Assembly (NCBI GenBank): GCA_020721445.1
Contig: DYMU01000008.1
Span: 62,001 to 126,000, forward strand
Direction of reading: 5' to 3'
DNA length: 64,000 nt
Source: Gemmobacter nectariphilus
GTDB lineage: Bacteria; Pseudomonadota; Alphaproteobacteria; Rhodobacterales; Rhodobacteraceae
A program made the translations under genes and the position numbers. Within the stretch, counting starts at the first letter, position 1, and each line of letters opens with the position of its first letter. The notes under the pieces were generated by a model. The model ran no database searches and was not told the origin of the DNA. It saw only the letters and a list, made by a program, of their open reading frames with translations. This document shows, in pieces, positions 38,049-45,858 of the stretch.

Positions 38049-39114
38049 CGGCCGCTGCGTGGACCGCGGCGCAGGCATCCGTCACCCGTTCCCCGACGCC
38101 CCCGCCGAGGGCGCGGCGCTGGAAATCGCACCCGGCATCCTGTGGTTGCGCCTGCCGCTGCCGATGGCACTGGATCATGTCAACGTCTATGCGCTGGACG
38201 ATGGCGACGGCTGGACGCTGATCGACACCGGCTGGAACAGCAAGCGCAGCCGCGCGATCTGGCAATCCCTGTTGGACGGGCCGCTGCAAGGCCGCCCGGT
38301 GCGCCGTGTGATCGTCACCCACCACCACCCCGACCACGTCGGCCTGGCTGGCTGGTTTCAGGCGCAAGGGGCCGAGCTTTTGATGACCCGCACCGCATGG
38401 CTTTATGCCCGCATGCTGGTGCTGGACGAACAACCCACCCCCACGCCGCAGGCGATGCGGTTCTACCAGCGCGCCGGCCTGCCTGCCCAGATGCTGGCCC
38501 AACGCGCCACCGAAAGGCCGTTCAATTTCTGCGATGTGGTAGCCCCGATGCCGCAGGGCTTTACCGCGCTGATGGAGGGCGGCCAGATCCGCATGGGCGG
38601 GCGCGACTGGACCATTCGCTTTGGTTCTGGCCATGCGCCGGACCATGCGACCTTCTGGTCGGGCGATCTGATCCTTGGCGGCGACCAGCTGCTTCCTGCC
38701 ATTTCGGCCAATATCGGCGTCTATCCGACCGAACCCGAGGCCGATCCGCTGCGCGACTGGCTGGAAAGCTGCCGAAGGTTTCTGCCATTGGCCACCGACC
38801 GCCAGCTTGTGCTGCCCGGCCACAAGACCCCGTTTACCGGCCTGCCGCTGCGCCTGCGGCAGATGATCGACAATCACCTGTCGGCGCTGGACCGGCTGCT
38901 GGACCATCTGTCCATGCCGCAAACCGCCGCGCAGTGCTTTGTGCCGCTGTTCAAGCGTGACATCACCGGACCGGATCACGGCATGGCGCTGGTCGAGGCC
39001 GTGGCACATCTGAACCACCTGCTGCAGGCGGGCCGGGTCTCGCGCGTGCTGTCTGCCGAGGGGGCCTGGCTGTGGCAGCGCACACCGCCGGTCCCACCCG
39101 ATTGCGGCCATTAG
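38032..39114 (+). CDS. MBL-fold metallo-hydrolase
   Basis: A 360-residue metallo-beta-lactamase-fold hydrolase. The metal motif HHHPDHVGL is present, with later ligands in GHAPDHATFW and the C-terminal LVLPGHKTPF. It starts inside the acyl-CoA dehydrogenase gene (17-base overlap), so the two are translated from one mRNA. A thioesterase-like role acting on acyl-CoA or acyl-glutathione is plausible by context but unproven. Confidence 0.87.
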   Translation: MTLPPDGRCVDRGAGIRHPFPDAPAEGAALEIAPGILWLRLPLPMALDHVNVYALDDGDGWTLIDTGWNSKRSRAIWQSLLDGPLQGRPVRRVIVTHHHPDHVGLAGWFQAQGAELLMTRTAWLYARMLVLDEQPTPTPQAMRFYQRAGLPAQMLAQRATERPFNFCDVVAPMPQGFTALMEGGQIRMGGRDWTIRFGSGHAPDHATFWSGDLILGGDQLLPAISANIGVYPTEPEADPLRDWLESCRRFLPLATDRQLVLPGHKTPFTGLPLRLRQMIDNHLSALDRLLDHLSMPQTAAQCFVPLFKRDITGPDHGMALVEAVAHLNHLLQAGRVSRVLSAEGAWLWQRTPPVPPDCGH

Positions 39115-39227
39115 GCATCGCTTCACGAAACACTGAAACCCGATGGCGTTCGGCCCCAGCGAGTCCCGTGACAGACCGTCTTGATTCGGGTATCGACGCG
39201 CTGACAACGTTGAAAGGGAAGCGGATC

Positions 39228-39362
39228 ATGGCCGAACACGCGACCGGCAGCACGAAGATCAAGCCGCGGGAACAGACCCTTGCAGGCTTTGTCCGCAGCC
39301 CTTGCCGCAGCGTTGCGATCAACTTCGGTTCGTTCGGTTTCATCCGGTTTGCCAACGCCTGA
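39228..39362 (+). CDS. aa3-type cytochrome c oxidase subunit IV-like small protein, possibly degenerate
   Basis: A 44-residue frame with AGGGAAG upstream. It reads MAEHATGSTKIKPREQTLAG and then a C-terminal segment ending IRFANA. The pattern, an N-terminal HxxGxxxI, a Gly-Phe just before a helix, and an ANA end, matches the small subunit IV of alphaproteobacterial aa3 oxidases over its full length without a gap. The expected hydrophobic helix contains Arg and Asn here, so it may no longer span the membrane. Either a divergent functional protein or a decaying copy. Confidence 0.45.
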   Translation: MAEHATGSTKIKPREQTLAGFVRSPCRSVAINFGSFGFIRFANA

Positions 39363-39374
39363 AAGGTTCTGCAC

Positions 39375-39986
39375 ATGTTTCGTCTGGTTCTCGCTCTTTT
39401 GGCGATCCTGTCTCTTGCGGCCTGCGGCGCTGAACCGAAATGGGCCTCGGACGAGGAAGTGTCACGTGCGCGCTATGTCCATGATGGCCCGCCGTCGATC
39501 ACCCTGTTTACCGTCTTGTCCACCAAAAGCGGCTCGGGCGCGCATTCGGGCCTGCTGATCAACGGGTCCGAGCGTTTCATGTTCGACCCGGCCGGCACCT
39601 GGCACCACCCCGCCTTGCCCGAACGCAATGACGTGCACTTTGGCATCACCCCCAAGATGGTGACCTTCTACATCGACTATCATGCGCGTGAGACCTATGA
39701 CGTGGTCGAGCAGACCATTGAGGTGTCGCCCGGTGTGGCTGAACTGGCGATGCAGCGCGCCAAAGCCTATGGCGCGGTGCCCAAGGCGCAATGCACGGCA
39801 TCGGTGTCGTCCATTCTGCGCGGTGTGCCCGGATTTGAAAACGTGCCCTCCACCTGGTATCCCGCCAAATTCATGGAAGCCTTCGCCAAACTGCCCGGCG
39901 TCACCAACCGCAAGATCACCGATGATGATGCCGACGACAACCACGGCGTGCTGTTGGTGCAGGTCGGCGATCCGCGCGCGCAGTAA
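39375..39986 (+). CDS. Lipoprotein with permuted-papain-like features
   Basis: A 203-residue lipoprotein (lipobox LSLAAC; signal MFRLVLALLAIL). I do not recognise a named family. The arrangement is a His in GAHSGLLI near the N-terminus, a hydrophobic beta region (VTFYIDYHARETYDVVEQ), then a Cys in KAQCTASVSSILRGV. That order (His before Cys) is that of circularly permuted NlpC/P60 or YaeF/YiiX-type papain folds. A C-terminal acidic stretch follows (TDDDADDN). Catalysis is inference only. Confidence 0.65.
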   Translation: MFRLVLALLAILSLAACGAEPKWASDEEVSRARYVHDGPPSITLFTVLSTKSGSGAHSGLLINGSERFMFDPAGTWHHPALPERNDVHFGITPKMVTFYIDYHARETYDVVEQTIEVSPGVAELAMQRAKAYGAVPKAQCTASVSSILRGVPGFENVPSTWYPAKFMEAFAKLPGVTNRKITDDDADDNHGVLLVQVGDPRAQ

Positions 39987-40313
39987 TCAAAGCAGCCACA
40001 GCAGCGTGTAAAGCGTGGTGCCCCCCGCAAGGATGGCACCGATCACGCTGCGGCTGGCCACCCCCACCGCAAGGGTGACGCAGGCCGCCACCAGCCTTGC
40101 CACATCCGGCGCGCCCCCGGTGGCAGGCGGCCACAGCACCGCCGGGGCCACAAGGCCGGGCAGGATGCCAACCGCCGTATAGCGCAGCGCGCGGCGCAAC
40201 GGGCCCGGCAACGGTCGGCTGCCCAGCATGCCCAGAAACGAAAACCGGATCAGATAGGTGCCAAGGCCCAGCACCGGCAGCACGATCCAGAAGGTGGCGG
40301 GGTCAATCTTCAT
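39987..40313 (-). CDS. azlD: AzlD-family branched-chain amino acid exporter subunit
   Basis: A 108-residue, four-helix membrane protein (MKIDPATFWIVLPVLGLGTY at the start; SRSVIGAILAGGTTLYTLLW at the end). AzlC and AzlD together form the branched-chain amino acid (or methionine, azaleucine) exporter. Its start overlaps the azlC stop by four bases, indicating translational coupling. The substrate in this organism is inferred. Confidence 0.88.
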   Translation of the reverse strand: MKIDPATFWIVLPVLGLGTYLIRFSFLGMLGSRPLPGPLRRALRYTAVGILPGLVAPAVLWPPATGGAPDVARLVAACVTLAVGVASRSVIGAILAGGTTLYTLLWLL

Positions 40314-41020
40314 CGCAGCGCCCGCCGCCGCTCCAGCGCCACCTCGGTCAGCGCGCCCGCCGTCATTGCCAAAGCCGCCGCCACCAGAAGACCCGCGCCA
40401 GAGGGCAACCCGACCAGAACCAGTGCCGCCACGATCGACACCCCCGCCGCCACCACATGCGGCAGGCTGCGCAGCATCGGCGCGACGATGGCCAGAAAGG
40501 TGATCGGCACCGCGAAATCCAGCGCAAATTCGGGCGGGATCGCCTGCCCCATCGCCGCCCCCGCAAAGGTTGCGACAAACCACAGCGGCGCAATCGGCGT
40601 GACCGAGCCAAAAAAGAACGCCACCTTGTCGCGCAGCGGCTGATCGGGCCGGGCCTCGAACTCGGCCTGAGAGGCGGCAAAGCTTTGGTCCACCAGAAAA
40701 TACGCCATCAGCGCCCGGGTGCCCAAGGGGGCAGCGCCCAGATGCGGTGCCATCGCCACCGAATACATCACCATCCGCAGGTTTACCGCCAGCGATGTCG
40801 CCAGCACGATCAGCACCGGCGCCTGATCCTGCATCAACTGCACGGCGGCAAACTGCGACGCCCCGGCAAAGACGCTGAATGAAAACAGCATGACCTGAAA
40901 CAGGTCCAGTCCGGCCTCGGTGGCGACCACCCCGAACAGCACCGCAAACGGCACCACGACGATCACAAAGGGCGACGAGGCCAGACAGCCGCGCAGGAAT
41001 GGGGAACGGATGGGTCGCAT
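40310..41020 (-). CDS. azlC: AzlC-family branched-chain amino acid permease
   Basis: A 236-residue membrane protein with the AzlC core: FVIVVVPFAVLFGVVATEAG, then FSVFAGASQFAAVQLM and LRMVMYSVAMAPHLG. The ATG at 41020 is the nearest start to the first membrane segment. It directly precedes azlD on the same strand. Exports branched-chain amino acids in the families studied. Confidence 0.9.
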   Translation of the reverse strand: MRPIRSPFLRGCLASSPFVIVVVPFAVLFGVVATEAGLDLFQVMLFSFSVFAGASQFAAVQLMQDQAPVLIVLATSLAVNLRMVMYSVAMAPHLGAAPLGTRALMAYFLVDQSFAASQAEFEARPDQPLRDKVAFFFGSVTPIAPLWFVATFAGAAMGQAIPPEFALDFAVPITFLAIVAPMLRSLPHVVAAGVSIVAALVLVGLPSGAGLLVAAALAMTAGALTEVALERRRALR

Positions 41021-41090
41021 GGCTTTGGCCTTTACCGAACAGCGCGCAAGGCTTAGGCAGTTTGAAAGCAAAGGGAAAGGCCCCCTCCGC

Positions 41091-41675
41091 GTGCAGATCA
41101 TGTTTGGCTTGCCCGACCCTCTTATTCCGCAGGCGGCGGCACTGTACTGGCAAGCGTTTGGCAGCAAACTGGGCCGGGTGATGGGGCCAGAGGATCGTGC
41201 CCACGCCTTTCTGATCCGCGTCATCCGCACTGATCATTGTCTCAGCGCGATTGGCCCCGAGGGCAGGCTGTTGGGCATCGCCGGCTTCAAATCACCGCAT
41301 GGCAGCTTTGCCAGTGGCGATGCGGCCGACATGCGGGCGGTCTATGGCCGGGTCGGTGCCGCATGGCGCGGGGCCTTGTTGCGCCGCCTGCAATCTGACA
41401 TCGACAATGACCGCTTTCTGATCGATGGCATCTGCGTGGCGCGCGACATGCGCGGCATGGGCATCGGCAGTGCGCTGGTCGGCGCCCTGAAAGCCGAGGC
41501 CCTTGACCGCGGCTATACCGCCATCCGGCTTGAGGTGATCGACACCAACATCCGCGCGCGCGCCCTTTATGAACGAACCGGCTTTCGCGTTCTGCGCAGC
41601 GAAAGCCTTGGCCCGTTGCGTCACGTTTTCGGCTTTTCGCGCGCCACAACGATGGTGTGTGACCTGACGCTGTGA
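41091..41675 (+). CDS. GNAT-family N-acetyltransferase
   Basis: A 194-residue GNAT. The acetyl-CoA motif A is DGICVARDMRGMGIGSALVG, followed by motif B with VIDTNIRARALYERTGFRV. GTG 41091 and ATG 41100 are the best starts, near where the GLPDPLIPQAAALYWQAF region begins. Longer starts at 41019 would overlap the start of azlC. The substrate is unknown. Divergent from azlC. Confidence 0.82.
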   Translation: MQIMFGLPDPLIPQAAALYWQAFGSKLGRVMGPEDRAHAFLIRVIRTDHCLSAIGPEGRLLGIAGFKSPHGSFASGDAADMRAVYGRVGAAWRGALLRRLQSDIDNDRFLIDGICVARDMRGMGIGSALVGALKAEALDRGYTAIRLEVIDTNIRARALYERTGFRVLRSESLGPLRHVFGFSRATTMVCDLTL

Positions 41676-41829
41676 CACTTCTGGCGCAATGGTGGCGTCG
41701 GCTGCTGCGGATCAGTTATTTTTCCCCTCTCGCGCCCAAGCGACTGTGGCATAGTCAGGCCGCGTCAAACCGGCGCAAGGGCAAAAGGCCCGCCAACCAC
41801 GGCGGAAAGCCATCAAGGGATGTCTGGAT

Positions 41830-42261
41830 ATGCTTAACGAATTCAAGGCTTTTATTGCCAAAGGCAATGTCGTCGATCTTGCGGTCGGCATCATCATTGG
41901 GGCGGCGTTCACCGCCATCGTGAACTCGCTGGTTGCCGATCTGATCAACCCGATCATCGGTCTGATCACCGGCGGCGTCGATTTCTCGAACCTCTTTATC
42001 GACCTGTCGATGACAGAACCGGCCTATACCTCGCTTGCGGCAGCCAAGGACGCCGGTGCCCCGGTGTTTGCCTACGGCGCCTTCATCACCGCCGTGATCA
42101 ATTTCCTGATCATCGCCTGGGTGGTGTTCTTGCTGGTCAAGGCAGTGAACAAGCTGAAAGCCGCCACCGAACGCAAAGAGGCTGCCGCCGCCGCTGCAGC
42201 GCCCACCGGCCCGTCGGAACTGGACGTGCTGCTGGAAATCCGTGACGCGCTGAAACGCTGA
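41830..42261 (+). CDS. mscL: Large-conductance mechanosensitive channel
   Basis: A 143-residue Msc[21 protein letters not shown] at the N-terminus forms the pore helix and [17 protein letters not shown] is the second membrane helix; a charged C-terminal helix ends [14 protein letters not shown]. It opens under membrane tension and protects against sudden osmotic downshift. A strong terminator follows. Confidence 0.96.
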   Translation: MLNEFKAFIAKGNVVDLAVGIIIGAAFTAIVNSLVADLINPIIGLITGGVDFSNLFIDLSMTEPAYTSLAAAKDAGAPVFAYGAFITAVINFLIIAWVVFLLVKAVNKLKAATERKEAAAAAAAPTGPSELDVLLEIRDALKR

Positions 42262-42278
42262 TCGCACCACGCAAAGCC

Positions 42279-42306
42279 AAAGGCCCCTGCCGGCGCAGGG
42301 GCCTTT
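42279..42306. terminator. Bidirectional terminator between mscL and the msrQ-like gene
   Basis: AAAGGCCCCTGC (42279-42290), loop CGGC, GCAGGGGCCTTT (42295-42306): a perfect twelve-base-pair stem with A and T flanks on both strands. Confidence 0.85.
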
Positions 42307-42311
42307 GTCGT

Positions 42312-42908
42312 TCAGGCGGCAGCCATCGGCCGGGGTCGCAGATACAGCCACCACAGCCGATACAGCGTCAGCACCGCCAAGGGCGAAAAATGCACCAGCG
42401 CCGGGGGCCAGTCTTTCCAGCCGTGCAACGATGCCCAGTGCAACAACGTAAGCGCCGCCGCAGCATAAGTCAGGCGTTGCACCGGTTTCCACCATGTTCC
42501 CAGCTTGCGCACGGCATAATCCATCGACGTGGCAGCCAGCGGAATGAACAGCAGCATCGCAAGCCAGCCAGTGGCCATGTCGAAATGGGTCGCCTGTGCC
42601 AGCACACGGTCAAGGCTGCCCTTGTCGACCAGATAGACATAGGTGTGCAGGGCTGCATACAGGAACGCCGCCACCCCGAAATAGCGCCGGTTCTTGCGCA
42701 GCCACCGCGCCCAGACCGCACCTTTGGTCAAAAGCATCAGCGGCGTGGCCAGCATCGAGACAATCATGAACCGGGCAGAAAACCCTCCGGTCGGGTGAAG
42801 CAGCCGGTGAAAAGCGCGGGCATCTTCACCAAACAGCGCCGTCGCCATGCCAAGGGCAGGGAGCGACAGCAAAAGCCAAAGCCAGTAGGGGGACAACCGT
42901 GACAGCAT
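42312..42908 (-). CDS. MsrQ/YedZ-like heme-binding membrane protein
   Basis: A 198-residue membrane protein of the ferric-reductase-like family with about six hydrophobic helices. Histidines in ALHTYVYLVD and LTLLHWASLHGW are candidate heme ligands. In most bacteria MsrQ feeds electrons to the periplasmic methionine-sulfoxide reductase MsrP, but no msrP is next to it here. It is downstream of ald on the same strand. Confidence 0.85.
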   Translation of the reverse strand: MLSRLSPYWLWLLLSLPALGMATALFGEDARAFHRLLHPTGGFSARFMIVSMLATPLMLLTKGAVWARWLRKNRRYFGVAAFLYAALHTYVYLVDKGSLDRVLAQATHFDMATGWLAMLLFIPLAATSMDYAVRKLGTWWKPVQRLTYAAAALTLLHWASLHGWKDWPPALVHFSPLAVLTLYRLWWLYLRPRPMAAA

Positions 42909-42992
42909 ATCAGCACCTCATGTTCTGATGGCTTTACGCTGGCACGCCCCGGTTTCCGTCGCACCAACCTGTGCGACAGCCCCGGCCCCGGA

Positions 42993-44111
42993 TCAAAGCG
43001 CCATCGCCTGATCCGCCGAAATGCTGGGAAGGCCAAGCGCCACACCGACGGCCGCATAGGTCAGATGCCCGGCATGGGTGTTCAGCCCGGCCTTCAGATG
43101 CGGGTCGTCGGCGCAAGCCGCCTTCCACCCCTTGTCGGCCAAGGCCAGCAGGAACGGCAGCGTCGCATTGCCCAAGGCCAGCGTCGCGGTGCGGGCCACA
43201 GCACCCGGCATGTTGGCGACGCAATAATGCAAGATGCCATCCACGTCATAGATCGGGTCCTGATGCGTGGTGGCGCGGCTGGTCTCAAAGCAACCGCCCT
43301 GATCTATCGCCACATCCACGATCGCCGCCCCCGGCTTCATCGTGGCCAGTTGTGCCCGGCTGACCAGCTTTGGTGCTGCCGCCCCCGGGATCAGCACCGC
43401 GCCAATCACCAGATCCGCCTCGGCCACCGCCGCCGCCGTTGCCGCCCCGCTGGCATAGCCGGTCGTGAACTTTCCGCCAAACACGTCATCCAGATAGCGC
43501 AACCGGGGCAACGAGCGGTCCAGCACCACCACATCGGCCCCCATGCCCGCCGCCACCCGCGCCGCTTGGGTGCCCACCACACCCCCGCCGATCACCACCA
43601 CGCGGGCGGGGGCCACCCCCGGCACACCGCCCAGCAGAACCCCGCGCCCGCCATTGGCCTTTTGCAGCGTCCAGGCACCCACCTGCGGGGCCAGCCGGCC
43701 TGCCACCTCGGACATCGGGGCCAGCAGCGGCAGGCCGCCGGAAGGGTCGGTCACAGTTTCATAGGCAATCGCCGTGACGCCGGATTTCAGCAGATCGGCG
43801 GTCTGATCCGGGTCGGGGGCCAGATGCAGATAGGTGAACAGCACCTGACCCGCGCGCAGCCGTGCCCGTTCGGCCGCCTGCGGTTCCTTGACCTTCACAA
43901 TCATCTCGGCCTCGGCAAACAACTCGTCCGCCGTGGCGATGATCCGCGCCCCCGCTGCCGCGTAATCGGCATCGGCAAAGCCGGACCCAGCCCCCGCGCC
44001 CGCCTCGATCAACACGGTATGGCCATGCGCCACCGCGTCGCGCACGGCATCCGGCGTCATTCCGACACGAAATTCCTGCGGCTTGATTTCTTTCGGGCAA
44101 CCGATCTTCAT
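42993..44111 (-). CDS. ald: Alanine dehydrogenase
   Basis: A 372-residue NAD-dependent alanine dehydrogenase (L-alanine to pyruvate and ammonia). [20 protein letters not shown] is the classic start, and [21 protein letters not shown] the NAD-binding motif; [16 protein letters not shown] and the His/Lys catalytic region are present. GGGAGGGATG supports the start. It is divergent from an Lrp-family regulator, the usual ald arrangement. Confidence 0.94.
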   Translation of the reverse strand: MKIGCPKEIKPQEFRVGMTPDAVRDAVAHGHTVLIEAGAGAGSGFADADYAAAGARIIATADELFAEAEMIVKVKEPQAAERARLRAGQVLFTYLHLAPDPDQTADLLKSGVTAIAYETVTDPSGGLPLLAPMSEVAGRLAPQVGAWTLQKANGGRGVLLGGVPGVAPARVVVIGGGVVGTQAARVAAGMGADVVVLDRSLPRLRYLDDVFGGKFTTGYASGAATAAAVAEADLVIGAVLIPGAAAPKLVSRAQLATMKPGAAIVDVAIDQGGCFETSRATTHQDPIYDVDGILHYCVANMPGAVARTATLALGNATLPFLLALADKGWKAACADDPHLKAGLNTHAGHLTYAAVGVALGLPSISADQAMAL

Positions 44112-44155
44112 CACATCCCTCCCCACCGGCAAAACGCCGGTCCAATGCACAACTG

Positions 44156-44201
44156 TTGCGCTTCCTTCACGCAAGAGTTTTGAATTATCGGTCCCTTGCG
44201 T
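44156..44201. promoter_or_regulatory. Repeated Lrp-type half-sites between ald and the regulator
   Basis: TTGCG (44156-44160), ACGCAAG (44169-44175) and CTTGCGT (44195-44201) form spaced inverted half-sites in the divergent promoter region. Multiple spaced half-sites are usual for Lrp/AsnC regulators, which wrap DNA. The pattern supports control of ald by the neighbouring protein. Confidence 0.45.
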
Positions 44202-44249
44202 TAGGTTTCGACGAAGCTTCTGCCCCTTATCGCCCGCTTCAGGAAAGAA

Positions 44250-44720
44250 ATGACGCAAGCCATGGATATGGACGCAACCGACCGCAGAATACTGACCGTG
44301 CTGCAACGCGAAGGCCGCGTCACCAATGCCGAATTGTCGGAACGGGTGAACCTGTCGCCCTCGGCCTGCCACCGTCGCACCCAACGGCTGGAGGAGGAGG
44401 GCTATATCGCCGCCTTCGTGGCACTGCTTGATGCCCGCAAGCTGGGCCTTGCCACCACGGTTTTTGTCGAAATCACGCTGGAGGGTCAGGCCGAAGACCT
44501 GCTGGACCGGTTCGAGCGCGAGGTGGCGCGCATCCCGAACCTGCTGGAATGTCACCTGATGGCGGGGTCGGCCGATTATCTGATGAAACTTCTGGTGCAG
44601 GACACCGACGATTTCGCCCGGATCCACCGCCAGTTCCTGTCGCGTCTGCCGGGGGTGCGCCAGATGCAAAGCTCTTTCTCGCTGCGCACCGTGGTCAACA
44701 CCACCGCCATCCCGGTTTAG
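44250..44720 (+). CDS. Lrp/AsnC-family transcriptional regulator, probable AldR/ald regulator
   Basis: A 156-residue Lrp. The N-terminal HTH reads [20 protein letters not shown], then [19 protein letters not shown]; the C-terminal RAM ligand-binding domain has [27 protein letters not shown] precedes ATG 44250. As the divergent neighbour of ald it is likely the alanine/amino-acid-responsive regulator of that gene, inferred from context. Confidence 0.92.
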   Translation: MTQAMDMDATDRRILTVLQREGRVTNAELSERVNLSPSACHRRTQRLEEEGYIAAFVALLDARKLGLATTVFVEITLEGQAEDLLDRFEREVARIPNLLECHLMAGSADYLMKLLVQDTDDFARIHRQFLSRLPGVRQMQSSFSLRTVVNTTAIPV

Positions 44721-44752
44721 GGTGCCGGGTGACAGCAAGGGTCCGCCAGCCA

Positions 44753-44788
44753 GAAAAAGAAAAACCCCCGGGCCAGGGCACGGGGGTT
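44753..44788 (-). terminator. Intrinsic terminator of rpsU (minus strand)
   Basis: On the minus strand AACCCCCG pairs with CGGGGGTT (44781-44788 with 44763-44770 on the plus strand), followed by TTTTTCTTTTT. It lies 46 bases beyond the rpsU stop. Confidence 0.8.
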
Positions 44789-44834
44789 GATCAAAAGGCA
44801 CGGCCCGAAAGGCCCTGCCCAGCATGCAAACGAC

Positions 44835-45041
44835 TTAAACGCCGCCTTCGCGCAATGCCTTTTTGCGCGCAAGCTTGCGCGCACGGCGAACGGCTTCGGC
44901 TTGCTCGCGCGCTTTTTTGACGGAGGGTTTCTCGAAATGTTGCTTGAGCTTCATTTCGCGGAACACGCCTTCGCGCTGGAGCTTTTTCTTGAGGGCCCGA
45001 AGGGCTTGCTCAACGTTGTTGTCACGGACGCTGACCTGCAT
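44835..45041 (-). CDS. rpsU: 30S ribosomal protein S21
   Basis: A 68-residue, highly basic protein: [20 protein letters not shown], then [20 protein letters not shown], and a basic C-terminal helix. This is the small-subunit protein S21, present in many proteobacteria and used at translation initiation. An AGGTGG ribosome site precedes the ATG at 45041. Confidence 0.96.
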   Translation of the reverse strand: MQVSVRDNNVEQALRALKKKLQREGVFREMKLKQHFEKPSVKKAREQAEAVRRARKLARKKALREGGV

Positions 45042-45149
45042 GTGGTTGTCACCACCTTCCTAGGTTAGAGTTGCACTGTAAGTGCAGGCGACCCGCGCTA
45101 TAACAACATCATCACGCCCTGTCCACCGCACAACGCAAAGGAAGTCCGA

Positions 45150-45833
45150 ATGAATACCGACACTGAAGCGAAGTCCCCCGCCGATCAGGTGCTTGATGCC
45201 GCCCTGGTGCATGTGCCCTTTGATGGCTGGACCGAAACCACCCTGCGCGCGGCCATTGCCGATTCGGGGGTGGACAATGTCCTTGCCCGGTCGCTTTACC
45301 CGCGTGGCGGGGTGGATCTGGCGCTTGCCTATCACCGCCGGGGCGACGCCATGATGCGCGACCGTCTGGCCCAGACCGACCTTGCCGCCCTGCGCTATCG
45401 CGACCGGATCGCTACGGCCATTCGGTTCCGGCTGGAGGCGGTCGAGGACAAGGAGGCCGTGCGTCGCGGCGCCACGCTGTTTGCGCTGCCAAATTACAGC
45501 GCCGATGGCGCGCGCGCGGTCTGGGGCACCGCCGATGCGATCTGGTCGGCCTTGGGTGACAGCAGCCGTGACATCAACTGGTATACCAAACGCGCCACCC
45601 TGTCGGCGGTCTATTCCGCCACGGTGCTGTTCTGGCTGGGCGATGACAGCCTGAACCATCAGGCAACCTGGGATTTTCTGGACCGCCGCATCGAAGGCGT
45701 GATGCAGTTTGAAAAGGCCAAAGCCACGTTCCAGGACAACCCTTTGGCCAAGCTGCTGCTTGCCGGGCCGAAAAAACTGATGGAAAAGGTGCAAAAGCCG
45801 ATGGCCCCCGACGATCTGCCGGGGCGTTGGTAA
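45150..45833 (+). CDS. COQ9-family ubiquinone biosynthesis protein
   Basis: A 227-residue COQ9-like protein. The N-terminal TetR-like helices include ADQVLDAALVHVPFDGW and the COQ9 core TRATLSAVY-like KRATLSAVYSATVLFWLGDD. The C-terminal tail is LLLAGPKKLMEKVQ. In mitochondria COQ9 presents lipid-bound intermediates to COQ7; in alphaproteobacteria it is thought to help ubiquinone synthesis. Divergent from rpsU. Confidence 0.92.
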   Translation: MNTDTEAKSPADQVLDAALVHVPFDGWTETTLRAAIADSGVDNVLARSLYPRGGVDLALAYHRRGDAMMRDRLAQTDLAALRYRDRIATAIRFRLEAVEDKEAVRRGATLFALPNYSADGARAVWGTADAIWSALGDSSRDINWYTKRATLSAVYSATVLFWLGDDSLNHQATWDFLDRRIEGVMQFEKAKATFQDNPLAKLLLAGPKKLMEKVQKPMAPDDLPGRW

Positions 45834-45858
45834 CATCTGTCCACAGGAAGCCGCCCCA

